Part shown: one piece after another, positions 1-7,107 of the stretch
Layout of the letters: every line of letters starts with the position of its first letter
Numbering within the stretch: the first letter of the stretch is position 1
Assembly: GCA_020431945.1 (NCBI GenBank)
Contig: JAGQHH010000477.1
Span: 1 to 9,766, forward strand
Source: Cyanobacteria bacterium HKST-UBA02
GTDB lineage: Bacteria > Cyanobacteriota > Vampirovibrionia > Obscuribacterales > Obscuribacteraceae
Direction of reading: 5' to 3'
Length of the DNA: 9,766 bases
Translations under genes and position numbers: made by a program
Notes under the pieces: generated by a model
What the model was told of the DNA's origin: nothing
What the model saw: only the letters and a program-made list of their open reading frames with translations
Database searches by the model: none

Positions 1-2
1 AG

Positions 3-164
3 GCTCCGCCTCCCGGACCTCCTCCCGGACCGCCACAACAACAACTTCCCAGCCAGCCCTTCCAGACCCAGGCTCCGCCTCCCGGACCTCCTCCGGGACA
101 ACCGCAACAACAACTTCCCAGCCAACCTTTCCAGGCCCAGGCTCCGCCTCCCGGACCGCCTCCA
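3..164 (+). repeat. 69-bp in-frame tandem repeat (23-residue Pro/Gln-rich unit)
   Basis: Two consecutive 69-bp units (3-71 and 72-140) and a partial third (141-164) are seen. Each full unit encodes APPPG, a second PPxG block, then QQQLPSQPFQ and xQ. The period is exactly 23 codons and differences are few, so this is a coding tandem repeat. The two bases before position 3 (ag) fit the end of a preceding CAG codon, so the array may extend upstream. Such segments are usually disordered, extended and variable in copy number. Confidence 0.9.
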
Positions 165-2249
165 CAAGCACCGCCGACTTCCGAAGCGCCTCCACAGCAA
201 GCTCCGCAGGCACAGACGCCGAAACCTCCGGCGGGTAGACCGCGCTCATCCTCGGTCCTACCTAAGATGAAAGCTTTCGATCCAAAGAAAGTCCCCAGGA
301 AAAAGAAGCAGAAAGAAGATGAGGTCAGCGCCTCAGGTAAGCATCCTATCTTTCCCCCGGCCAACCGGGAATTGTTCGAGGACCTGTCCCAGCCTGACGA
401 CGCATGGCCGGCTCGGCCGGAGAACCAGAATTCTCCCGACTCCGAACAGGAGGCACCATCTTCTATCCCACCTGAAGAAAGCGAACCTGTCGCCGTCGCC
501 CCAGGTCCGCCGGAGAGCGCGATATCTTCTTTCGACGTGAAGGCCTTCGAGGACGAAGAAGAGGATTTTCAGGAGGAGACGGACAAGCAAGAGCCTCCGG
601 AGGAAGTTGTAGAGGAAGAGCAGCAACAGGAGCCCAGGCAGATTCTTGTAGAGGTCGACGAGGAGAAAAAGGCCGGCACGAGCAATCAGAGTCAGGACCT
701 GCATAAAGCAAGGATCCATATGACCACAGCCGACTCGGCTCTGGAAAACGACAACTTCCAGGTCGCCAAACCGCTTTTAGAACAAGCTCTCAAACTAATC
801 CGCGAATCGGAAGCCTATACGTCCGAAGAGGCGCAGACCTGCCTGCACAAGCTGGGAGACTGCAATTACCACCTGGCTAATTTCGAAGAAGCCCTGGAGA
901 ACTTCGTCGCCTTGAAGCAAATCTGCGAAAAGACAGAAGATGCCGAAGCTACGACTTTTATCGTCGCCCTGCAGAAAATCGCCAAGACATGCGAAAAGTT
1001 GGAGCGCTTCAGTGAAGCGAAGATGAGAGGTCGCGAGGCGATCAACAAAGCCAATGCCCTCCTGGCACCTTCCCATCCCCTGGTGACAGCAGCATATCGC
1101 CTGCACATGAACCTGCTCAGAAAAATCGGCGCTTATAAAGATGAGCTGGAGGGTCTGGAGCAGGAGTTTCAAGATGTCGTCATCAAAGGCGCCTCCGGAC
1201 CGATCGGCGAAGACGGCGATCTCGACGATCTTTTTCTTGTCTGGACCGGCAATTTCAACCTCGAGAATATCGAAAAGCAGAGACAACTCCACCAGGCACG
1301 CAGCCGCTTTCGCAACGAAGAGGTTGCGCCACCACCGGTGAAGTCATCGAAACCCGCCGCACGCTGGGTGATAATCCTGGTTGTCGGAGCCCTGATCGGA
1401 GCGGTAGCAACGACCATGGTTGCTGCTGTAATGATGCTCAAGCCGGAGACGCCTCAGACCGGCATGATCGACTCGCGCCTCGCTCATTTCGTCGGCAGCA
1501 CCTATCAGAGCGCCGACGGGCTCAAGAGCCTGAAAGTGATGAGCAACGGGACTGCCGAGCTGACTTTCGGCAGGACAACGACAAAATTGAGCGTCAAAAT
1601 CGGTGAGCCCTCCGGTGGACCCATGGCCATGTTCAAGCAGCTAACCGGCGGAGACGAGGGCTATGTTCTCGAACAGATACCGCAGGGCTTCAAAGACCCT
1701 GAAGGAACGATTCTCTTTGCTGAATCTTCCACCGACCAGTCCATAATCAAAGCGATGAAGACGATCTCCGACCTCGCCAACTATTATTTCTCACGCAACA
1801 GCTTCCGTTATCCGAGCAAGCGCAAGCAGTTCCGTGATCTCGGCCCGGAAACCGATCTGAACAATCCTCTAGGAAGCGGCATGAGACCGCTTTTGAGGCT
1901 CAGACAGTTCGAGAAGGACGAAGGCGATGTCGCTTATGCCGAATCCCTCAACGACATGGCATCAGGAAAAGCGATGTTCAAACCGGACAAAGAAGCGGGC
2001 CTCAACCCTGGTCTCATCGAATGTATGATCGTCAATCCTTTCGAAGGAACGACCCAGGAAGACGGCACTTCGTTTCTCATTAGAGCCTATGGCAATAACG
2101 GGAAATTCATCACCGCCAGCAAACCCGGCACAGTCTTCGTCATGGTGCAGAAAAACGGCATTCCCATAGCAGTGGTGAAAGAATCCGAAGTCACCTCGCC
2201 AATCAAGAACGAGAACAAGACTACTCTGTTCCTGAAGTTGACACAGTAA
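3..2249 (+). CDS. Pro/Gln-rich TPR membrane protein, single-span, 5' end outside window
   Basis: I do not recognise a named family. The first ATG in view is at 267 (660 codons from there), but the frame is open back to position 3. Those 88 extra codons encode in-frame Pro/Gln repeats, so the true start lies upstream of the window. Domains, numbered from the ATG at 267: Pro/Glu-rich, strongly acidic linker (about 1-145); TPR-like helical pairs (about 146-285, e.g. a stretch with ALENDNFQVAKPLLEQALKL); charged linker; one hydrophobic span W367-L391 preceded by Lys/Arg, predicting a cytoplasmic N-terminus; and a C-terminal domain of about 270 residues outside the membrane. The C-terminal part has a helix followed by YYFSRNSFRYPS and an NPLGSG segment, loosely like a pseudopilin; this is speculative. 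It probably acts as a membrane-anchored protein-interaction scaffold. Arginine is often AGA/AGG (11 of 26 from the ATG), unlike the beta-amylase downstream. Confidence 0.85.
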   Translation, partial: APPPGPPPGPPQQQLPSQPFQTQAPPPGPPPGQPQQQLPSQPFQAQAPPPGPPPQAPPTSEAPPQQAPQAQTPKPPAGRPRSSSVLPKMKAFDPKKVPRKKKQKEDEVSASGKHPIFPPANRELFEDLSQPDDAWPARPENQNSPDSEQEAPSSIPPEESEPVAVAPGPPESAISSFDVKAFEDEEEDFQEETDKQEPPEEVVEEEQQQEPRQILVEVDEEKKAGTSNQSQDLHKARIHMTTADSALENDNFQVAKPLLEQALKLIRESEAYTSEEAQTCLHKLGDCNYHLANFEEALENFVALKQICEKTEDAEATTFIVALQKIAKTCEKLERFSEAKMRGREAINKANALLAPSHPLVTAAYRLHMNLLRKIGAYKDELEGLEQEFQDVVIKGASGPIGEDGDLDDLFLVWTGNFNLENIEKQRQLHQARSRFRNEEVAPPPVKSSKPAARWVIILVVGALIGAVATTMVAAVMMLKPETPQTGMIDSRLAHFVGSTYQSADGLKSLKVMSNGTAELTFGRTTTKLSVKIGEPSGGPMAMFKQLTGGDEGYVLEQIPQGFKDPEGTILFAESSTDQSIIKAMKTISDLANYYFSRNSFRYPSKRKQFRDLGPETDLNNPLGSGMRPLLRLRQFEKDEGDVAYAESLNDMASGKAMFKPDKEAGLNPGLIECMIVNPFEGTTQEDGTSFLIRAYGNNGKFITASKPGTVFVMVQKNGIPIAVVKESEVTSPIKNENKTTLFLKLTQ

Positions 2250-2317
2250 AAAAGAGAATCGCTCTCTCTTCCTATATCTTTTACTATAACACCTCGTACT
2301 TCAAGCAGAAAGAAGAA

Positions 2318-2343
2318 GCAAGAGACCCCGACGGGTCTCTTGC
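2318..2343 (-). terminator. Hairpin terminator between convergent genes
   Basis: A perfect 11-bp inverted repeat (GCAAGAGACCC, loop CGAC, GGGTCTCTTGC) lies between the stop of the TPR membrane protein and the stop of the malic enzyme gene. Read on the minus strand, the stem is followed by a pyrimidine/T-rich run (TTCTTCTTTCT), so it best serves the malic enzyme transcript. On the plus strand the following bases (CTCTCCC) are less T-rich, so action there would be weaker. A shorter AAGAGA/TCTCTT hairpin at 2252-2270 followed by a T-rich stretch may help end the plus-strand gene. Confidence 0.8.
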
Positions 2344-2355
2344 CTCTCCCTAGCA

Positions 2356-3801
2356 TCAGAAGTCTTTGGGGTCCGGATGCGAACGAGCCAGACCCGAAGC
2401 CAGAGCCTCCTCGATAACCGCCGTGGAAACAGCCTTGGCGACACGAGCATCGAAGATACTCGGAATGATGTAGTCTTCGTGGAGCTCGTCAGCCCCGACC
2501 ACACCGGCGAGGGCACGGGCCGCCGCCATCTTCATGGCTTCCGTGACTTCCCGTACCCGGGCTCTCAAAGCGCCGCGGAAGACCCCGGGAAAGACCAGAG
2601 CATTGTTGATCTGGTTCGGATAATTGGAGCCCCCGGTGGCCATCACCTTGACGAAGGACGCCGCTTCTTCCGGAAGCACTTCCGGAACCGGATTTGCCAG
2701 GGCAAAAACGATGGCATCCTTTTTCATCACCTTCAGATCCTGCCCTTTCAGAAGACCGCCTACCGAAAGACCGAGAAACATATCGGCTCCGGCAAGAGCT
2801 TCTTTCAGAGAGCCCTTGAAGCCGGACTGATTGCTGTTTTCAGCCAGCCAGCGCTCCTGGAGCGTGAGATCGGTGCGGCCGGCATGGACGGCGCCCACCT
2901 GATTGAAACCGATCACGTCCTTGACGCCGGCATCCATGAGCAATTTGATGGAGGCCATGCCGGCTGCGCCGACACCGGCTGCCACCAGTTTCATCTCGGA
3001 CAGGTCCTTGCCCACCACCCGAGCCGCATTGATTGCTGCAGCCACCACAGCAATGGCGGTGGCATGCTGGTCATCGTGGAAAACCGGGATATCGAGGGCT
3101 TCTTTGAGCCGACGCTCAACCTCGTAACAGCCCGGAGAGGCGATGTCCTCGAGATTGATGGCTCCAAAAACCGGGGCGATATTGATTATCGTCGAGACGA
3201 TCTGATCGACGTCCTGGGAGGCCAGGCAGATCGGGAAAGCGTTCACGTCGGCACAATGCTTGAAGAGCATAGCCTTGCCTTCCAGCACCGGCAGTGCGCC
3301 GTACGGACCGATATTGCCCAGGGCCAGAACCCGCGAGCCATCGGAAACCACAGCCACCATATTGCCCTTGCAGGAAAGGGACCAGGCTCGTCCGGGATCG
3401 GCAGAGAGAGCGAGAGACACCTGAGCGACGCCAGGGGTATAGACCTCGGCGAGATCGCTGGCATTGGCGATGGGAAGGCGCGGATTGACGGTGATTTTCC
3501 CTCCGGCATGCTTGAGCAGGACCGGATCGAAAACATCGACTACATCGACGTATTTGAGGCGCTTCAGGCGGCGCACAAGCATCTTGCCGTGGTTCTCGTC
3601 TCTGAGCGTCACCGAGACATCACGGATCACGAAATCCTTGCCGGCGCGTACGACATCGATAGTGCCCGTGTCACCACCGGCACGAGCAATAGAACTCATG
3701 GCGCTGCCCAGAGCAGCACCACCTTTGTAGAACTTCAGACGCAGAGTCAGCTTATAGTTGCGAGCAAGCGACTCCGCCTGGCGATTAGCGGATGCAGACA
3801 C
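2356..3801 (-). CDS. Malic enzyme (oxaloacetate-decarboxylating) with N-terminal ACT domain
   Basis: Catalyses oxidative decarboxylation of malate to pyruvate and CO2 with NAD(P)H formation; cytoplasmic. Residues about 17-105 form an ACT-type small-molecule-binding domain (GSAMSSIARAGGDTGTIDVV), which suggests allosteric control by an unknown ligand. The catalytic part follows: Y121 in VYTPGVA (expected general acid), K176 in EGKAMLFKHC (expected general base), the metal-binding pair E218-D219 in INLEDIASP, D243-D244 in FHDDQH, and a Rossmann glycine motif at 276-281. The length of 481 residues fits the ACT plus short bacterial malic enzyme class. The start is GTG at 3801, preceded by GAGGAG seven bases upstream. 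Several normally conserved positions differ: HATAI rather than HGTA, GGSNYPNQ rather than GRSDYPNQ, and N300 where an acidic residue often ends the second Rossmann strand. NAD versus NADP preference cannot be read safely. It is transcribed alone, divergently from the next TPR gene. Confidence 0.93.
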   Translation of the reverse strand: MSASANRQAESLARNYKLTLRLKFYKGGAALGSAMSSIARAGGDTGTIDVVRAGKDFVIRDVSVTLRDENHGKMLVRRLKRLKYVDVVDVFDPVLLKHAGGKITVNPRLPIANASDLAEVYTPGVAQVSLALSADPGRAWSLSCKGNMVAVVSDGSRVLALGNIGPYGALPVLEGKAMLFKHCADVNAFPICLASQDVDQIVSTIINIAPVFGAINLEDIASPGCYEVERRLKEALDIPVFHDDQHATAIAVVAAAINAARVVGKDLSEMKLVAAGVGAAGMASIKLLMDAGVKDVIGFNQVGAVHAGRTDLTLQERWLAENSNQSGFKGSLKEALAGADMFLGLSVGGLLKGQDLKVMKKDAIVFALANPVPEVLPEEAASFVKVMATGGSNYPNQINNALVFPGVFRGALRARVREVTEAMKMAAARALAGVVGADELHEDYIIPSIFDARVAKAVSTAVIEEALASGLARSHPDPKDF

Positions 3802-3971
3802 GATAATTCTCCTCGTTTTTCCGGTACCACTTTCAGTGACACCCGAGCCAGAAGGTCAGCTCCAGCCAGTTTCCGTCAGCCCAACTCCGACACACGACAT
3901 GAAACATCGTCGAAGCAGAGTAAGAAGTTGTGGAAGTCCGGCAGGGGGCTGTTAAAAAGTTTTTCCAGAGT

Positions 3972-3999
3972 AAATTAGAAAGACATAGTTAGTTATCAA
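3972..3999 (-). promoter_or_regulatory. Candidate promoter for the malic enzyme gene
   Basis: On the minus strand TTGATA (3994-3999) is followed after 16 bases by TAATTT (3972-3977). The -35 box is close to consensus and the -10 is weaker. It would give a 5' leader of roughly 160 nt before the GTG start, long enough for leader regulation. An alternative, TTGAGT a little further upstream with ATAACT as the -10, is about equally possible. Pattern matching only. Confidence 0.35.
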
Positions 4000-4002
4000 A
4001 CA

Positions 4003-4043
4003 GAAGTACTTCAACTCAACTCCGGATGCTTATTAGAAGTTCT
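4003..4043. promoter_or_regulatory. Operator-like palindromes GAAGTACTTC and AGAAGTTCT
   Basis: Perfect 10-bp palindrome at 4003-4012 and a 9-bp odd-centred palindrome AGAAGTTCT at 4035-4043, about 31 bp apart centre to centre (roughly three helical turns). They share the AGAAGT half-site and sit just upstream of the candidate malic enzyme promoter. They could bind a dimeric regulator acting on both divergent genes. Short palindromes also arise by chance in AT-rich DNA, so confidence is low. Confidence 0.25.
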
Positions 4044-4146
4044 TTTTTATTTCTTGATCTGTTTCGCATCTCTCGTCGCTTCGCTATCCTGGAAATAAGA
4101 GTAAGCTAGATCCATGACCTGATGCCTGCTTACGGATTTACCACCA

Positions 4147-5082
4147 GTGCAGCCACCTCCTGAAAACATCCCGGACAACCTCGCTCCCAGGCAATACCGG
4201 CGGCTGGGTTTGCTCTACGCCCTGATGGGCAAACAGGAGCAGGCAGTCGAGTGCATGACCAGGGATCTGGGTGTTCCAAAGGAAGAAGAAGAGGAGCAGG
4301 GCATCCCAATCCCCGCGAGCCTGGGGAACAGTATTCTCAAATTGATTAACGATGCGCTCAAGATAAGACGCTCCGCCAGCCACGACGAAGACCTCGAGGC
4401 GCAAATGCAGGCAATCGAAAGACAACTCGGCGAACTGGGCGTGCCGGACGATCAGAGAGCCGGCGTGCTCGAGGCCCTGAGAGACAAATTGGCCAATCTC
4501 AAGACCGAAGAGCCACCCCCCAGGGAGGTGCCACAGGGTCTCTCGGGAAAGGAATACTACCTTCTCGGTCTGCGCTATAAAGAAGCCGGCTGGACGGAAC
4601 AGGCACGCGATGCGCTGCTTCTCGCCATCGAATCCGATCCGCAGTCGCAATCAGCCATCGATGCGCGGCGTTTTCTGAGCACCAAGATTCCCCGCCATCC
4701 GGTGCCGCTGGTGGCAGAGCAGACCAATATCCAGGGTTTCAACCTGATGTTTGCCGGCAGGTCGGCTCAGGCCAAGAAAGTCTTCTTGAGTCTGATCGAA
4801 GAATACCCTGATTTCGAGTGGCCCTACGGCAATCTAGGCAGTCTTCTCATTAGAGAAGGGGCTTTCGAGCAAGCAATCGAGATTCTGGAATCGGCTCTCG
4901 AGCTCAATCCGGGCTATATCAGCGCCTGGCTGCATCTGGCTCGAGCCCGGGCTCTCCAGGGCGACCTCGACGCCTCCCACGCCTGCCTGGACCGGGTGCT
5001 CAACATCGATCCGGACGATCCTTCCGTACCCGGCATGAGAGCCATGGTCGTCGAGCTGGCAGAGCTGGAAGAACCGGACTGA
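4147..5082 (+). CDS. Cytoplasmic tetratricopeptide-repeat protein
   Basis: A 311-residue protein with no signal peptide or membrane span, so probably cytoplasmic. TPR-like units are seen at about 15-40 (YRRLGLLYALMGKQEQAVEC), 136-165 (YYLLGLRYKEAGWTEQARDA), 195-222, 225-256 (canonical: GNLGSLLIREGAFEQAIEIL, ending ALELNPGY) and 259-290 (ending VLNIDPDDP). An acidic segment (EEEEEQ near 46-51) and a helical, probably coiled-coil stretch (80-120) separate the first repeat from the rest. It likely mediates protein-protein contacts; no partner can be named. The start is uncertain: GTG at 4147 is the only standard start codon between the upstream in-frame stop (4120-4122) and the first repeat, and its Shine-Dalgarno is poor (ACGGA). 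An upstream CTG is possible. Its stop is 15 bp from the convergent cupin stop, with no clear terminator between. Ten of 21 arginines use AGA/AGG. Confidence 0.85.
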   Translation: MQPPPENIPDNLAPRQYRRLGLLYALMGKQEQAVECMTRDLGVPKEEEEEQGIPIPASLGNSILKLINDALKIRRSASHDEDLEAQMQAIERQLGELGVPDDQRAGVLEALRDKLANLKTEEPPPREVPQGLSGKEYYLLGLRYKEAGWTEQARDALLLAIESDPQSQSAIDARRFLSTKIPRHPVPLVAEQTNIQGFNLMFAGRSAQAKKVFLSLIEEYPDFEWPYGNLGSLLIREGAFEQAIEILESALELNPGYISAWLHLARARALQGDLDASHACLDRVLNIDPDDPSVPGMRAMVVELAELEEPD

Positions 5083-5097
5083 GAATCGGATTCAGGC

Positions 5098-5451
5098 TCA
5101 AGCGCGATTATAGTCGTCCGAATAGCGAACTATATCCTCTTCTGGAAACGCTTCTCCGGTTTGAATCTCAATCACTTCCACCGGCTCATCCGAGGCACAG
5201 GCGATCCTGTGCTTCACCCCTCGTTTGACATAGACATGATCGCCATAGCAGAAGTCTCTAGTACTGTCATCGAGAGTAACCCGGGCGATACCGGCAACAA
5301 TCACCCAGTGCTCGTCCCTGAGCTTATGGCTTTGCAGGCTCAGACGCTGGCCGGGATTGACCACCAGGCGCTTGACCTTGGTGTTGGGCTTGTCGGCGAG
5401 GATATAAAAAGCTCCCCAGGGTCTGTCTTCATGGTAAGAGTCATTGCCCAT
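5098..5451 (-). CDS. Stand-alone type II mannose-6-phosphate isomerase-like cupin
   Basis: A 117-residue single-domain cupin matching the C-terminal phosphomannose-isomerase domain of bifunctional mannose-1-phosphate guanylyltransferases. Diagnostic pieces are RPWGAF (10-15), the first cupin motif with PGQRLSLQSH, EHWVIVAG (Q40, H42 and E47 as expected metal ligands), the second motif GDHVYVKRGVKHRI (H81 the remaining ligand), VEVIEIQTGE, and the terminal EEDIVRYSDDYNR signature. Expected reaction: interconversion of fructose-6-phosphate and mannose-6-phosphate, feeding GDP-mannose and surface glycans; cytoplasmic. The nucleotidyltransferase domain of the bifunctional enzyme is absent, as in short homologues known from cyanobacteria and others. 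The ATG at 5451 has GGAG seven to nine bases upstream. It lies 39 bp downstream of malQ on the same strand with no terminator between, so the two are probably cotranscribed. It might instead be a non-catalytic sugar-binding cupin. Confidence 0.85.
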   Translation of the reverse strand: MGNDSYHEDRPWGAFYILADKPNTKVKRLVVNPGQRLSLQSHKLRDEHWVIVAGIARVTLDDSTRDFCYGDHVYVKRGVKHRIACASDEPVEVIEIQTGEAFPEEDIVRYSDDYNRA

Positions 5452-5490
5452 TACGGCTCTCCGGTACTGTCGAATTCCGACCTAACTTTA

Positions 5491-7026
5491 CTACATGATC
5501 GGGTTGTTACGGCCATAGAGAGCGGTGAGCTCTCCGAGCTTTTCGCTCTGCTGCCCGGTCAGCATCTCGCTGCGAAAACGCCATGACCAGTTGCCCTCCT
5601 GGCTGGCAGGAAGATTCATGCGTGCCTGAGAGCCGAGTCCCAGAACATCCTGGAGAGGCACTACGGCAATGCACGATACCGAGGCGAAGGCTGCTTCGAT
5701 GAAATCCCAGTTGATCTGTTTGCCATCGGAGCGAAGATAGCGAAGGCAGTGCTCGCGCTCTTTCTCGATCTGGGCGGCGTCTCTGGTCGAACCGGCACCG
5801 GCCTTGCTTCGGAACCAACCGAGCACCGTGTCATGATCGTGAGAACCGGTATAGACCACCGAGTGCGGCAAATAGTTGTGGGGCAGGTCTATATTGCAAG
5901 CATCGCTTCCGAAAGCCATCTGCAAAATCCTCATTCCAGGAAACTCGAAATCATCGCGAAGCTGCTCCACGTCCGGAGTGATTACGCCGAGATCCTCGAC
6001 GATCAGGGGCAGGGGATCGAAGGCCCGGGTAAGCGCTTTGAAGAGCTCGCGGCCGGGAGTGTGAACCCATCTTCCTTTCCTCGCCGTGGTTTCGCCTGCC
6101 GGGATCTCCCAGCAAGCGGCGAATCCCCGGAAGTGATCGAGACGCATAACATCGACCGTCTCGAGGGCCATACGAAAACGCTTGATCCACCAGCCGAAGC
6201 GATCTTCTTTGAGGGACTCCCAGTTATAGAGAGGGTTGCCCCACAGCTGCCCTGTAGCACTGAAATAATCCGGGGGGACACCTGCCACCACAGTTGGTGA
6301 GCCCTCCCTGGAAAGCTTGAAGAAATTGTTGTTCCGCCAGACATCGACAGAGTCATAGGCTACGAAGATCGGCATGTCGCCTACGAGAAAAACATTCTTC
6401 TTGTTGCAGTAAGCCCTGAGCTCTGCCCACTGGTGAAAGAAAAGATACTGAAAAAACTTCTCCGCCTCGATCCGATCCGAGAGCTCGTCGGCTGCTTTCT
6501 CGAGGGCATCCTCTTTGCGCCGGGCGAAACGAGGCTCCCATTGATCCCAGGAGGAGCCGTCATGCATGTCCTTGAGTGCGACAAAGAGAGCATAGTCGTC
6601 GAGCCAGTCCTGGTGCTTCTGGCAGAAGGCAAGAAACTCGGTCTGCTTGACCACATCGGGGCTCTTCTTGAAATTCTCGAAAGCTTCTCTGAGCAGCTTG
6701 CGCTTGTACTCGATCACCTTTCCGTAACTCACCTTGTCTGCGGTGAATCGCGGCGGTGACGCGATATCGTCCTTGCTGATGAACTTCTCCGCCACCAGCT
6801 TCTCGGGACTGATCAAAAGAGTGTTGCCGGCGAATGCCGAGAGTCCCTGATACGGAGAGTCGCCGTAGCCAGTGGGACCGAGGGGAAGGATCTGCCAGAT
6901 ATGCTGGTTGGACCTGGCCAGAAAGTCGGCGAAATCATAGGCGCACTGGCCGAGATCACCGATGCCGAACGGCCCGGGAAGCGATGTTGGATGCAACAGT
7001 ATGCCGCTGGAGCGCGCAAATTTCAC
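5491..7026 (-). CDS. malQ: 4-alpha-glucanotransferase (amylomaltase, GH77)
   Basis: Transfers alpha-1,4-glucan segments between maltodextrins and releases glucose from small maltosugars; cytoplasmic, in glycogen/maltodextrin use. The 511-residue length is typical of bacterial MalQ. It opens with the family signature RSSGILLHPTSLPGPFGIGD. The expected catalytic residues are all present: nucleophile D297 in MRLDHFRG, acid/base E344 in LIVEDLG and transition-state stabiliser D397 in YTGSHDHDT. The segments GDMPIFVAYDSVDVW and GVPPDYFSATGQLWGNPLYNW are also textbook. One oddity: the usual HDND reads HDHD, with H398 replacing Asn. The start is GTG at 7026, preceded by GAGGA about nine bases upstream. 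It is the first gene of a likely operon with the cupin, and is divergent from the GH14 beta-amylase, whose product maltose is a MalQ substrate. A candidate promoter with an inverted repeat lies just upstream (7057-7083). Confidence 0.97.
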   Translation of the reverse strand: MKFARSSGILLHPTSLPGPFGIGDLGQCAYDFADFLARSNQHIWQILPLGPTGYGDSPYQGLSAFAGNTLLISPEKLVAEKFISKDDIASPPRFTADKVSYGKVIEYKRKLLREAFENFKKSPDVVKQTEFLAFCQKHQDWLDDYALFVALKDMHDGSSWDQWEPRFARRKEDALEKAADELSDRIEAEKFFQYLFFHQWAELRAYCNKKNVFLVGDMPIFVAYDSVDVWRNNNFFKLSREGSPTVVAGVPPDYFSATGQLWGNPLYNWESLKEDRFGWWIKRFRMALETVDVMRLDHFRGFAACWEIPAGETTARKGRWVHTPGRELFKALTRAFDPLPLIVEDLGVITPDVEQLRDDFEFPGMRILQMAFGSDACNIDLPHNYLPHSVVYTGSHDHDTVLGWFRSKAGAGSTRDAAQIEKEREHCLRYLRSDGKQINWDFIEAAFASVSCIAVVPLQDVLGLGSQARMNLPASQEGNWSWRFRSEMLTGQQSEKLGELTALYGRNNPIM

Positions 7027-7056
7027 AGCCGATTCCTCATAGAAGAAGCCAGGTCG

Positions 7057-7083
7057 ATTCTACACTCAGAGCGAACCTCTGAG
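7057..7083 (-). promoter_or_regulatory. Candidate malQ -10 box with operator-like inverted repeat
   Basis: On the minus strand TAGAAT (7057-7062) is a good -10 match about 30 bases before the GTG of malQ, which would leave a leader of about 25 nt. Immediately upstream is a perfect 7-bp inverted repeat, CTCAGAG, five bases, CTCTGAG (7065-7083), filling the -10/-35 spacer. No good -35 box is visible at 16-18 bp, so the promoter may need an activator or be blocked by a repressor bound to the repeat. Sequence pattern only. Confidence 0.4.
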
Positions 7084-7107
7084 CGGATTTCAACGCGTAA
7101 CTCGGCT

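Larger units (their letters stand above)
3802..4146. other. Divergent intergenic spacer, malic enzyme / TPR gene
   Basis: This 345-bp stretch separates two divergent genes and has no convincing coding frame; the long plus-strand frame running in from 2377 is antisense to the malic enzyme. It becomes AT-rich from about 3950 to 4060. It holds a candidate minus-strand promoter (3972-3999), a perfect 10-bp palindrome GAAGTACTTC (4003-4012), a related AGAAGTTCT (4035-4043), and a CTTGAT at 4053-4058. No clear plus-strand promoter for the TPR gene was found, although one must lie here unless transcription reads in from elsewhere. Confidence 0.6.

Noticed and set aside
3952..3965. TAAAAAGTTTTT symmetric A/T run as a terminator
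   Set aside because: No GC-rich stem; it lies upstream of both divergent genes and is not at the end of any gene.
2377..3978. 533-codon open frame on the plus strand
   Set aside because: It is antisense to the malic enzyme gene, whose protein matches a known family along its whole length. The opposite-strand frame stays open because of GC-rich codon structure, and its protein shows no recognisable domain.
5083..5097. Terminator between the TPR gene and the cupin gene
   Set aside because: Only an imperfect GAATC/GATTC pairing is present and no T-tract, so I could not support a terminator in this 15-bp gap.
7023..7040. Five-codon frame on the minus strand whose TGA overlaps the malQ GTG as GTGA
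   Set aside because: There is no Shine-Dalgarno before its ATG, and its sequence contains the malQ ribosome site itself. Such short overlaps are expected by chance.
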